Counted from the first letter of the stretch, positions 6,257-13,622 are shown. The stretch: 17,325 nt of DNA from Alphaproteobacteria bacterium (GCA_017452115.1 JAFTNB010000190.1:1-17325), one strand, 5' to 3'. The notes: generated from the letters alone by a model not told the origin. Translations and numbers: made by a program.

Positions 6257-6856
6257 ATGGCACTTAACAAACAAGCAAAAATTCTGACATCAAAGCAACA
6301 GGAACTGGCATTGAGTTATCTGGAACGGACGCGATATCCGCTCCGTAACAAAATTATTTTTATGCTTAGCTATAAAGCTGGATTACGAGCAAAGGAAATA
6401 GCAAATCTAAGCTGGCTGATGGTTTGCGACTCGGAGGGACATTTAAGTCGAGAAATTAACCTTATTAATAAGGCATCCAAGGGCAAGGAATCCGGCCGGA
6501 TTATTCCTTTGCATAAAGATTTGGCGGTTTTATTAACGGAATTGCTAAGCAAGCAGCAGAAGGATGAGCATTTTAATTTGACGAATCGGATTATTACGAC
6601 AGAACGCGACAATAAGACCAGTCCGCAGGCAATCGTCAACTTCTTTTATAATTTGTATAAAGAAATCGGCTTTGAGGGCTGCTCCTCGCATAGCGGCCGC
6701 AGAACATTCATTACCACAGCAGCTAAAAATATCAGTCTTGCCGGCGGAACCTTAAACGATATCCGCATGCTGGCCGGACATTCCACCCTTGCCACCACCC
6801 AACGCTATATCGAATACAACACCGATGCTCAGAAGAAACTTATTGAATTAGCATAA
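6257..6856 (+). CDS. Short tyrosine recombinase (FimB/FimE-sized, catalytic domain only)
   Basis: A 199-aa site-specific DNA recombinase. Catalytic residues are in order: Arg44 in KAGLRAKEIANLSW, a beta-hairpin lysine (Lys75 or Lys77) in KASKGKESGRIIPL, HSGR (His145, Arg148), His175 in LAGHSTLATTQRY and nucleophile Tyr184. The SAM-like core-binding domain found in phage integrases (usually over 300 aa) is almost absent. That length is typical of FimB/FimE-type invertases. No Shine-Dalgarno sequence precedes the ATG (TTTTAAATAAAA), so translation may be weak. Its upstream region carries opposed 9-bp repeats. Inversion of a local switch is inference; a mobile-element remnant is the alternative. 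Confidence 0.9.
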   Translation: MALNKQAKILTSKQQELALSYLERTRYPLRNKIIFMLSYKAGLRAKEIANLSWLMVCDSEGHLSREINLINKASKGKESGRIIPLHKDLAVLLTELLSKQQKDEHFNLTNRIITTERDNKTSPQAIVNFFYNLYKEIGFEGCSSHSGRRTFITTAAKNISLAGGTLNDIRMLAGHSTLATTQRYIEYNTDAQKKLIELA

Positions 6857-6872
6857 AATTCTATAAAATATA

Positions 6873-6884
6873 AACCACGTGGTT
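6873..6884. promoter_or_regulatory. 12-bp perfect palindrome, candidate operator
   Basis: AACCACGTGGTT reads the same on both strands and lies 19 bp before the -35 box of the XRE gene. It is a plausible regulator-binding site. A loop-free palindrome followed by TTAATTTTTTAA could also be a weak terminator for the recombinase gene. Confidence 0.4.
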
Positions 6885-6902
6885 AATTTTTTAACTTTAT
6901 GG

Positions 6903-6931
6903 TTGACATCTATCTTTTTTCTTTGTACGGT
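6903..6931 (+). promoter_or_regulatory. Putative sigma-70 promoter of the XRE-ImmA pair
   Basis: A consensus TTGACA (6903-6908) is followed after 17 bp by TACGGT (6926-6931). The -10 region is embedded in TACGGTATGTTTATCGTA, which has opposed TACG half sites, so autorepression by the XRE protein is plausible. Confidence 0.55.
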
Positions 6932-6963
6932 ATGTTTATCGTAAGATTTTAGGAGATAAACTC

Positions 6964-7341
6964 ATGTATACAGAATTTGGAAAATGGTTGAGAACACTCA
7001 GGATATCAATAGGCATTAGGCTCTACGATATGAGTAAAGCTCTTAGCGTATCTTCTTCCTTTATATCTGCTGTTGAGACAGGTAAGAAAAGTATTCCATT
7101 AGATTTTGTAGAAAAAATTATTAAAAATTATGATTTAAGTGATGAACAAATTGCTGCTCTTAAAAATGCAGTCAAACTTACGAGAGATGATGAACTTAGG
7201 TGTAAGAAATCTATACAGTTGAAGGTGGATACATCTAAGAGTGATGTCCAAGAATTATTATATTGTTTTGCTCGAAAGGCAGATGAACTGACCGAGGAAG
7301 AGAAAAAGGCGATGTGGGATATATTGAATAGCGGAGTTTAA
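6964..7341 (+). CDS. XRE-family helix-turn-helix regulator
   Basis: 125 aa. Residues 5-60 match an XRE/Cro helix-turn-helix: FGKWLRTLRISIGI, then MSKALSVSSSFISAVETGKK with the recognition helix at SSFISAVE. The remainder is charged and helical with no known catalytic motif. AGGAG lies 8 nt before the ATG. It is followed within 4 nt by an ImmA/IrrE-type protease gene. In ICEBs1 and related elements, an XRE repressor (ImmR) is cleaved by its neighbour (ImmA) to release repression. The same order here suggests that circuit, although pairs of this kind also act as toxin-antitoxin-like or stress regulators. Confidence 0.88.
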   Translation: MYTEFGKWLRTLRISIGIRLYDMSKALSVSSSFISAVETGKKSIPLDFVEKIIKNYDLSDEQIAALKNAVKLTRDDELRCKKSIQLKVDTSKSDVQELLYCFARKADELTEEEKKAMWDILNSGV

Positions 7342-7345
7342 TTTG

Positions 7346-7906
7346 ATGAGAAATGGTAAACAAATAAGAAAACCGGGAATTCCTGTAGCTCCTAAGAAAG
7401 TTAAGGATGTTCGGTTGGTAGCTCAGTTAACAAGACTTATTTTCGGAGTTAAGGGTTATTTTTGTGATGTGGTTGGAATTCTTGAAAATTTTGGAACGGG
7501 GCATTTTGCAGAATATAAATTTGAAATTATTGCCGATAATGATCCTATTTTGAAGGATAAGTGGGCTGTTACAATACCGCACGAAAAGACTATCAGAATA
7601 AAAGAGTCTGTATATAACAATGCATGTGAAAAAGATGCACAATCTAGATTTACCATTGCTCATGAATTAGGGCATTTGTTTCTCCATCATAAATTTGATG
7701 AGGCATTTGCACGTGAAAAAACATATGGTAATATTGAAACGTGGAGAGATTCTGAATGGCAAGCAGATACATATGCAGCAGAGCTTCTTATGCCTAAGGG
7801 TTTAGTTGATGCTTTAAGTATTGAAGAGGTATGTGAGAAATGTGGAGTATCTTATTCTGCAGCAGAAACGAGGTTAAGAAAATTGAATACGACAAGTTGG
7901 CAATAA
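7346..7906 (+). CDS. ImmA/IrrE-family zinc metallopeptidase
   Basis: About 186 aa. The zinc site is FTIAHELGHLFLHH, with HELGH at about residue 106 and the third ligand in SEWQADTYAAELLMP about 27 residues later, the arrangement of the COG2856 family. The N-terminal region carries a short basic segment. A C-terminal helical segment (SIEEVCEKCGVSYSAAETRL) is common in the family. I chose ATG 7346; a TTG at 7343 is in frame and equally placed relative to GGAG at 7333-7336. The likely substrate is the XRE protein encoded 4 nt upstream. It is coded in the same transcript. Confidence 0.9.
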   Translation: MRNGKQIRKPGIPVAPKKVKDVRLVAQLTRLIFGVKGYFCDVVGILENFGTGHFAEYKFEIIADNDPILKDKWAVTIPHEKTIRIKESVYNNACEKDAQSRFTIAHELGHLFLHHKFDEAFAREKTYGNIETWRDSEWQADTYAAELLMPKGLVDALSIEEVCEKCGVSYSAAETRLRKLNTTSWQ

Positions 7907-7909
7907 AAA

Positions 7910-7934
7910 AGGTTGTTACATAATATAACAACCT
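7910..7934 (-). terminator. Hairpin after the XRE-ImmA pair
   Basis: AGGTTGTTA (7910-7918) pairs perfectly with TAACAACCT (7926-7934). The T-rich tail is on the minus-strand side (AAAAAA at 7905-7910), so it best terminates leftward transcription. It may also protect the 3' end of the rightward mRNA. Confidence 0.5.
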
Positions 7935-8087
7935 AACTAAAAGATACATTCTAGAGAAGCCTACTGCTAGACTGTTCCAAAAGGGTATCATTTAAAATCG
8001 CAAAATTATGTTATTCCTTTTTGGTTAATTTGTCAAGCTAAAAGACAAAGTTATCAAGTGTAGGCGTAATTTTAGGAGTAAAAGACG

Positions 8088-8225
8088 ATGGAAAAGCATC
8101 GTGAAGAGGCTCCTGTTGGCTATCGTTGGCTTTATACAACTAAGATTCGCCTTAAAAATGGTACAATCTTGTATGCAAAAGACTTCGGTAAGAAAGCATT
8201 TTGTTTTCTTGTTGCTGACAGATAA
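8088..8225 (+). CDS. Small protein of unknown function (45 aa)
   Basis: AGGAG (8074-8078) precedes ATG 8088. The 45-aa product starts MEKHREEAPVGYRWLYTTKI and has a central KNGTILYAKDFGKKAF segment. The pattern 'Y-T-T-x-I-x-L-K-NG-x-I-L-x-A' suggests a small beta-sheet protein. I do not recognise a family. A small downstream gene 67 bp away shares the strand, and the two may be cotranscribed. Confidence 0.6.
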   Translation: MEKHREEAPVGYRWLYTTKIRLKNGTILYAKDFGKKAFCFLVADR

Positions 8226-8292
8226 GCTATGGGGATGGGAGGCTAATGTCTCCCTACCTTATTTCTCCTATTAATAAAAAAGGAAATAAAAA

Positions 8293-8439
8293 ATGAGTAA
8301 GTGTTCTAAAACTTGTAAAGTAACCAGTACTAAAGCAGCTTCCGCTGCATCAAAAGTTCTTCGTGATGGTCGCTTTAGCAGTACCAGCAAAACTGCAGCA
8401 GGTTCTGCTTTAAGTCAAAAACCATCAAAGAAAAAATAA
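8293..8439 (+). CDS. Small Ser/Ala/Lys-rich basic protein (48 aa)
   Basis: AGGAAA precedes ATG 8293. The product starts MSKCSKTCKV, continues AASAASKVLRDGRFSSTSKT and ends AAGSALSQKPSKKK. The motif 'AASKVLRD...S..SKTAAGSALSQ' is one I recall from very small conserved hypothetical proteins of plasmids, phages and accessory regions in Proteobacteria. Their function is unknown. The strongly basic, low-complexity composition suggests nucleic-acid binding, but that is inference. A strong terminator follows 8 bp after the stop. Confidence 0.7.
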   Translation: MSKCSKTCKVTSTKAASAASKVLRDGRFSSTSKTAAGSALSQKPSKKK

Positions 8440-8446
8440 TATTTTG

Positions 8447-8485
8447 AAGGAAAAGGGCTTGATGTTTTTCAAGCCTCTTTTCCTT
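8447..8485. terminator. Strong, probably bidirectional terminator
   Basis: Sequence from 8447 (AAGGAAAAGGGCTTGA) pairs with 8469-8485 around a 6-nt loop, with one bulged base, giving about 16 bp. T-rich sequence lies on both sides. The minus-strand gene at 8469 has its TGA inside the 3' arm, so converging transcripts end here together. Confidence 0.7.
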
Positions 8486-8729
8486 TATCTGCTCTTTCAA
8501 AAATGGCACCTAAGACTTCAAGGTTTTTAATAGTGCCTTTTAATATTTTATTTTGCATTGCTCGGAGCGTGTAAAAATTTTTGCTTTTATTTGATTCCAT
8601 TGTCTTGACAATCATCTCAACTTCCAGACCTGTATAGCATCGCATTATCCGCGTAAACGGATTGCTGAAATGCTTCAGTGCATAATTTAATGCCGTATTG
8701 TCCAGACAAATATAAAAGTCCTTAATCAT
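8469..8729 (-). CDS. Small hypothetical protein (86 aa)
   Basis: The product starts MIKDFYICLDNTALNYALKH and is predicted mostly helical, with no signal peptide, membrane segment or known motif. AAGGA lies about 10 nt upstream of the ATG. The balanced composition, good RBS and shared terminator support a real gene. I do not recognise it. Confidence 0.55.
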   Translation of the reverse strand: MIKDFYICLDNTALNYALKHFSNPFTRIMRCYTGLEVEMIVKTMESNKSKNFYTLRAMQNKILKGTIKNLEVLGAIFERADKGKEA

Positions 8730-8777
8730 TTTTATTATTTCCTTCTGCTGTTGACTATATAATAAAAATATTGAGCA

Positions 8778-8918
8778 CTAGCCTTTTTCTATTGTCATCA
8801 TCTGCCGCAAATCGTCATCCATGCCGTTAATAATAAGGTACATTTCCGCTAATTCCTGCTCATATTTTTTCCTAAGGTCATAAACCTTGGTCAGGGTATT
8901 TTGATTGCACGTTCTACT
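8778..8918 (-). pseudogene. 5'-truncated gene fragment
   Basis: A minus-strand frame open for 46 codons reads YDLRKKYEQELAEMYLIING then MDDDLRQMMTIEKG and stops at TAG. It looks like real helical protein, but there is no start codon before a TAG at 8919-8921 except an internal ATG. The break coincides with the CTCTA...TAGAG inverted repeat at 8917-8937. It is probably the 3' end of a gene cut by recombination. It resembles the decayed ORF at 16035-16223 in its ending (MTI) and in its pattern of helical heptads. Confidence 0.4.
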
Positions 8919-8921
8919 CTA

Positions 8922-9206
8922 GAGGTAAGCAGTAGAGTTATCTGTACTTATATTTTATATTGTAGATATTCCCGATGACGAAAAAATATCAGTTTAGAGG
9001 AATCAAAAAAACTTTCCATCAGATGCTACTAATTCCCTTATATCGTAAAAAAAACAAATTTGGATTTCTTTGCAGACTAAAGACAAAAAGATTGCAAATG
9101 CCCGGTCTATAATGATAGTATTAAGATTAGGACGCTAGTTTTAATTGAAAGACAAAATATTGCGTTTAATTTTTTACTGAACAAAATTAACGTCATAAAA
9201 TTTTAT
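8922..9206. other. Intergenic stretch downstream of the biosynthetic operon
   Basis: No gene is convincing. A plus-strand frame at about 8928-8993 reads VLIFYIVDIPDDEKISV before a TAG and may be another fragment. No clear terminator for the operon ending at 9207 is visible. The rest is A+T-rich with no feature that I can name. Confidence 0.3.
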
Positions 9207-9962
9207 TTATTTAATAACTTCTTTTATATACTCTTTTCCAAACAAGTATAAAAAATCTTCTTCTGTTAAGCATAAGGGGAATTCATCTGATGATATTTGG
9301 CTCGAATGAACAGATAATTTCTTTCTTTTTTCTAGAGCTTGTTGTAATGAAAGAATATATACATAATCTATTTCTTCTGTAGGTAATCCATATTCTTTAT
9401 TCCAATATTGAGTTTGCGGTAAATACTTTTGAGCTTGATGTGCATTCTTTTTTATCCATTTATTAAATATATCACGAGCAAGTGTTATTTCGTATAGCCG
9501 CTTTACTTTTTTACATCTATTTTTTATATCTCGCCCTAACCCATGCACTATTAAATGATCAATATGACCATATCCGCCATTTTTATCGTATGAAACTAAT
9601 ATAACAGACTTCTGTATATTGCGAAGATTCTGGAATATACTATTCAATATATCGCTCTGTTTTGCTTGAGATAACGCATTCTCCTGCTTATAACAGGAAT
9701 CACAAAAATCTAAAAATATAATATTTTCATTCGGTAATTCATCCAAGGCTCTTTTAGCTTCATCTTGCCGTTTTTGAGTAAGGTTGTTGTCTTTTATATT
9801 TGTTGCTGCGCAATAATATACATATACATCTATATTTCTCCGATGTAATTCCGAAATTAGTCCAAAAGATAAAAAACTTTCATCATCAGGATGTGCATGC
9901 ATAAAGATCACAGCACATTCTTGTGGAAAAAAACTCTCTATTTCTTTATTTATTATATACAT
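9207..9962 (-). CDS. PIG-L/LmbE-family zinc deacetylase
   Basis: 251 aa. The family's metal-binding signature AHPDDES lies at 23-29 and the second site GGYGHIDH at 129-136 (His133, Asp135, His136). Family members remove an N-acetyl group from a sugar, as MshB (mycothiol), BshB (bacillithiol) and GlcNAc-PI deacetylase do. Its start overlaps the glycosyltransferase gene by 17 nt, and it is the last gene of the six-gene operon. The context suggests it deacetylates the GlcNAc-type product of that glycosyltransferase and so exposes an amine for amino-acid ligation. The family call is secure; substrate and order of action are inference. Confidence 0.93.
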   Translation of the reverse strand: MYIINKEIESFFPQECAVIFMHAHPDDESFLSFGLISELHRRNIDVYVYYCAATNIKDNNLTQKRQDEAKRALDELPNENIIFLDFCDSCYKQENALSQAKQSDILNSIFQNLRNIQKSVILVSYDKNGGYGHIDHLIVHGLGRDIKNRCKKVKRLYEITLARDIFNKWIKKNAHQAQKYLPQTQYWNKEYGLPTEEIDYVYILSLQQALEKRKKLSVHSSQISSDEFPLCLTEEDFLYLFGKEYIKEVIK

Positions 9963-11139
9963 TTTTCTTTGCTATGCTTTCATATATTGCTATATCTTTA
10001 TTACAAATATCCTCTTCTGTAGGCTGACGACATATATATTCTTTTGCAGATAAGGCTATTCTTTCTTTATCTTCTAAACAACACATTGCAATTTCTGCAA
10101 ATTTTATAGAATCTTTATAAGGTATTATTTTTACAGATGGACAATCTCTATAATTAATCAATGTAAACGGCACTTTCCACGTTACTGCTACCATTCCAAA
10201 ATTGATTGCATCTCTCAATACTATAGAATATGTATCATATATGGACGGATATAAAAAAATCTTTGAAGAACTGAACAATTCTCGCTGTTTAGCTTTATCT
10301 ACCCATCCTAAATAACTTATTTCTATGTTATTCAGGCGTAATGCCAATATTTTTTCCATATTCTCTTTTGAATAATGATCATCAATACGCCCTGCAATAC
10401 CAATCTTTAGTTTTCGTTCTGCTTTTTGTGACAAACGTAAAAATATATCTTCTAAATACTCTAAACCCTTTCCTTCTTCTATACGAGCCATATATAAAAA
10501 ATCAAATGAGTTAGTTTCTGTTATTGATATTTCTTCTTTTTTAGGATAAAAACTTTCAAATGTCCAAAACTCAATATTTTTTAGGTAATGTTGAAGATAA
10601 TATGCTACTGTATTATTAGCTGCAATTACTTTCATTTTATCAAAAACTTCAGAAACTTCCTTATAGTGATTTATAATATATTCATATTTCATACTTTTTT
10701 TATCTAATTTTTTTAATCTTTCTTTACAATGAATATTAATATCTTTTTTTAGGTTTATCGGTGTACCTAAAAAAGGCATAGCATGAATTATAGCAACAAA
10801 CTTTCGTGTTTTATAAAAACTAAGAGAAAATTCTCGGAGTAAATCCCAAACTTCCATCATTTGAATAATCAAATCAAAATTATTTTGTTCGTCTATATTC
10901 TTCACATATCTTATAATTTCTTCAGTATTTAATACGTTCCAACCATTATATTCTATCCTGTGGTAATAAAAAGTAACTTGATGATATTTTTGCTTAATGG
11001 CGTATGTATTATCATTCTGATTTAAACATAATATAGATATTTTATTATTTTTTGATAATGTTGTAAGTTGATACTCTAACCTCTCTAGTTGGCTAGAACC
11101 TGTTTCCATATTTTCAAATGCAATAAACAATAACTTCAT
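9946..11139 (-). CDS. GT4-like (GT-B fold) glycosyltransferase
   Basis: 397 aa. The N-terminal half is a Rossmann-like acceptor domain starting MKLLFIAFENMETGSSQLER. The C-terminal half has the GT4 donor-site landmarks: FLYMARIEEGKGLEYL near 215-230, KIGIAGRIDDHY, YLGWVDKAKQRELFSSSKIF and LYPSIYDTYSIVLRDAINFG near 297-316. The usual E-x7-E pair appears as Asp...Asp (DTYSIVLRD), a notable deviation. MshA and BshA belong to the same superfamily. The start shares one base with the stop of the phosphatase gene (TAATG), and its end overlaps the deacetylase. Cytoplasmic, with no membrane segment. Donor and acceptor are unknown; a UDP-GlcNAc donor is inferred from the deacetylase next door. Confidence 0.9.
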   Translation of the reverse strand: MKLLFIAFENMETGSSQLERLEYQLTTLSKNNKISILCLNQNDNTYAIKQKYHQVTFYYHRIEYNGWNVLNTEEIIRYVKNIDEQNNFDLIIQMMEVWDLLREFSLSFYKTRKFVAIIHAMPFLGTPINLKKDINIHCKERLKKLDKKSMKYEYIINHYKEVSEVFDKMKVIAANNTVAYYLQHYLKNIEFWTFESFYPKKEEISITETNSFDFLYMARIEEGKGLEYLEDIFLRLSQKAERKLKIGIAGRIDDHYSKENMEKILALRLNNIEISYLGWVDKAKQRELFSSSKIFLYPSIYDTYSIVLRDAINFGMVAVTWKVPFTLINYRDCPSVKIIPYKDSIKFAEIAMCCLEDKERIALSAKEYICRQPTEEDICNKDIAIYESIAKKNVYNK

Positions 11140-11926
11140 TATAATTTCAAGTCCTCAACAGTTATTCGTTTTGTATATTGCATCTGCGTGAGTAGTTGCT
11201 CGGCATGACTAAAATTTTGTCCTAATGCTTCTATAGAATGAGCATCATCACTAATCATTATAGGAACATCGTAATCCTTTAGTATTTTTAACAGTTCAAC
11301 TGACGGATAAAACATCTTATTTTTGTCATAATTCCCAGTATTTAGTTCCGTTGAAACTTTATATTTAGATAACAATTCTGCTATTTCAATCTTATCTTCT
11401 TTATCTAACCCAAAACGCTTAATTAAATCAATATGAGCAATCATATCAAAATATCCGCTTTTTATAGCATCTTTAATATTTATCCAATAACTATCTATAA
11501 ATTCTTTATTCGGAACTTTTGGTCTGGTATAATCATATAGATGCATAATTATACTTTCATCTTCATTATATAAACAATGCGTGGAACCTATCAGATAATC
11601 ACATTCTATTTCTTTGAGCAGAGCTTCAAAATCATGGCGCCATTTCTTTCCTTAAAAAAAATCAACTTCAAATCCGGCTAAAATTTGTATATTTTCTTTT
11701 GCAGCCAGTTCTTTTATTTCATTAATTGTTCTCTTATATTGTTCCTTTGCTTTGTGATAATCTGAAAAAACATAGAATGAAACAATGGCAAATTTTCGTG
11801 AAATTCTATATGATTTGATATGCCTATTGCTTCCCATTTTAGTTTTATGGCATGCTGTATCATTTCTGCAACAGTATTTTTTCCATCATAACCTACCGTA
11901 TGCGTATGTATGCTAAATTTCTGCAT
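11139..11926 (-). pseudogene. PHP-family phosphatase (HisJ-like), interrupted by a frameshift and a stop
   Basis: About 262 codons, the normal HisJ length. The first frame starts MQKFSIHTHTVGYDGKN (metal HxH) and continues through AIGISNHIEFHENLPLFHSM to FF. It must then slip by one base in a run of six A (11765-11770, plus strand) to continue as SDYHKAKEQYKRTINEIKEL...LAGFEVDFF. A TAA at 11652-11654, next to a run of eight A, stops that frame. The same frame resumes as GKKWRHDFEALLKE...YLIGSTHCLY, MIAHIDLIKRFGL and MISDDAHSIEALG, with all the metal-ligand regions present. Both lesions lie at homopolymers, so assembly error is possible. Otherwise the gene is newly inactivated. It overlaps the S51 gene by 14 nt. 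In context it could dephosphorylate a sugar- or cyclitol-phosphate intermediate. Confidence 0.85.
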
Positions 11927-12569
11927 TGTTTAACCGTAAAATGTGTTTTTGATTGGCCGAAAACAAGATCACATCTCCTATTATTTTTTTTATATCATCT
12001 TTATCTATGATTATTCCACCATCTTCCGGTATAGCTAATATATCTTGTTTTAATGACTTTGATAGATTTTGATATAGATTATCTTCTTCTTTTTGATAAT
12101 GGCATCTAATTGCATATTTTTTTACATAACTAATAGATAAATTGTCTGGATAATTTTCTCTTTCCTCAGCAACAGTTTCTATTGTTGTACCAAAAATAAT
12201 TGCTCCTGCACTGCCGCCAAAGATTAATCCACCTTTATCAAGAAACTCTACTATTTTATCTTTTAATCCTGTCTTACATATGTAATTTAATAACTTATAT
12301 GTATTTCCGCCGCCAATATAAATAGCCTTAAATTTGGATAGCTCCGGTATTTTTTCTTCATCTGACAACATTATTATATTTTCTTCAGACAAAGAAACAT
12401 ATTTGGTAACTAAGGAATAAAACCACTTGAAACAGTTCTCATAAGTTGTAAAATCACAAGCTGTTGCAATATAAAGGATTTTACTTTTCTCATCTATATA
12501 ATTGAAAAATTCTTTATCTATCCGAACACTGTCTTCTATGTCTCCGCCACCACCTAAAAATAATGTCAT
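11913..12569 (-). CDS. Peptidase family S51 (peptidase E-like) hydrolase
   Basis: 218 aa with the class-I glutamine-amidotransferase-like fold of aspartyl dipeptidases and cyanophycinases. Landmarks are the N-terminal FLGGGGDIEDS, IYIGGGNTYKLL (83-94), and the nucleophile elbow GGSAGAIIFG (118-127) with Ser120. His157 in IRCHYQK falls where the family's catalytic histidine is expected. GGLIFGGSAGA with serine, not cysteine, separates it from true amidotransferases. AAGGAG inside the end of the preceding gene serves as its RBS, and the start is 1 nt after that gene's stop. In the operon it may trim or hydrolyse an amino-acyl or peptide intermediate, give self-protection, or have been recruited for transfer chemistry. 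The family is fairly certain, the role is not. Confidence 0.87.
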   Translation of the reverse strand: MTLFLGGGGDIEDSVRIDKEFFNYIDEKSKILYIATACDFTTYENCFKWFYSLVTKYVSLSEENIIMLSDEEKIPELSKFKAIYIGGGNTYKLLNYICKTGLKDKIVEFLDKGGLIFGGSAGAIIFGTTIETVAEERENYPDNLSISYVKKYAIRCHYQKEEDNLYQNLSKSLKQDILAIPEDGGIIIDKDDIKKIIGDVILFSANQKHILRLNNAEI

Positions 12570-12570
12570 T

Positions 12571-13614
12571 TTATCTTTCTCCTTGATTGGCCAAAATTTG
12601 TGCCACCAGATCTTTTATTTCCTTATTATCATAATTTTGATTGCATCGATTTTTTAACTGATTTACTCGGTTAAGACGATCAACCTCCCTATCTATAATT
12701 AGCTGGACAATGTCTTTTTGCAAACAATGCTTTACTCCCTTTTTTTCCCATTCATCATAAGCAATAGATATAAGTTCATTTTTATTAAGTTTATCATTAT
12801 TTTCATCATTAAATTTTTTTATCAACTTACGAGCCCTATATCCATGATCCTTAGGTGACGGTATAACCCCGGAGCCTACAATTAATGTAGCTGTACGCAA
12901 ACAATCAATTAAAGAACAGACTTTATTTTTTTCTATATTCTCATTTTCTTTATAAACTTTTGTGAAATCCGGAAAATAATATATAGAATTACCTAATGCC
13001 CAATTCAGCCGTTCTATTCCTATACCAACTTCAATTAATGTCGTTTGGCTACCATCTTTATAAGGGAAATCCCTGACAAAAATACTTTCCCCTACTTCTA
13101 TATCATTGACCAATAAAGAAATATTATTACTATAAAATTTTTTATCATACCATTTTGATTCTACATTTTCATCCAAAATAAAGCGAATATCCTCATAATT
13201 AACGCCATTGGCCTGCAGCATTCTTATAAAGGAATTTGTGTATTCTACAAAAGTATCACTATCGTTACCTAAAACTACAGATGAAAAATTGATAAATGAT
13301 GTAGAGGTTCCTTCTTGCACATAAGGCATATATTGGCTTCTTATGCACGGCTGGTAGACAGAAAATGAGCAATTTGCAATATCTTTTCCCTCTCTTTTCA
13401 TTGTTTCCAAATGTTGGACTCCAGCCGTTGTAAAAAAAGTCGTATCACCTTTGGGTCTTTTTATACTATCCGGAGATATTAACAACGCATGTTCAAAAAA
13501 GGAATGTATCTTATCCATTCCTTTAGCACCATTACTTTTTGATGAAAAAGTATTTAAATTAAACTCATTATCCTTTATATGTTTTAGATTTGTTCTTTTT
13601 AAAATACTGTCCAT
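12571..13614 (-). CDS. Stand-alone AlaRS-like catalytic domain (putative amino-acid ligase)
   Basis: 347 aa matching the class II core of alanyl-tRNA synthetase. FFTTAGVQHLE (60-70) corresponds to AlaRS LFTNAGM..F. YQPCIRSQYMPYVQEGTSTS (87-106), followed by FVVLGN-like SSVVLGN, corresponds to motif 2 (TQKCIR...VG.T..H..FFEMLGN). VGIGIERLNWAL (196-207) matches motif 3 (GMGLER). DCLRTATLIVGSGVIPSPKD then GYRARKLIKK (247-277) matches the AlaRS DHxRA...DGVxPSNxxxGYxLRR element. The editing and C-Ala domains are absent; normal AlaRS is about 870 aa. It should still adenylate an amino acid but cannot be a housekeeping AlaRS. MshC, derived from CysRS, is the precedent for a synthetase core ligating an amino acid to an amino sugar. 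It starts 8 nt after the SAM synthetase stop. Confidence 0.82.
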   Translation of the reverse strand: MDSILKRTNLKHIKDNEFNLNTFSSKSNGAKGMDKIHSFFEHALLISPDSIKRPKGDTTFFTTAGVQHLETMKREGKDIANCSFSVYQPCIRSQYMPYVQEGTSTSFINFSSVVLGNDSDTFVEYTNSFIRMLQANGVNYEDIRFILDENVESKWYDKKFYSNNISLLVNDIEVGESIFVRDFPYKDGSQTTLIEVGIGIERLNWALGNSIYYFPDFTKVYKENENIEKNKVCSLIDCLRTATLIVGSGVIPSPKDHGYRARKLIKKFNDENNDKLNKNELISIAYDEWEKKGVKHCLQKDIVQLIIDREVDRLNRVNQLKNRCNQNYDNKEIKDLVAQILANQGER

Positions 13615-13622
13615 TTGTAGTC

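Noticed and set aside
6257..7906. Complete prophage or integrative element
   Set aside because: No structural, replication or conjugation genes and no convincing att duplication are present around the recombinase and XRE-ImmA genes.
11640..11780. Programmed ribosomal frameshifting in the PHP phosphatase gene
   Set aside because: A -1 slip at the T-run could restore the frame once, but the separate in-frame TAA would still end the protein. No pseudoknot is evident.
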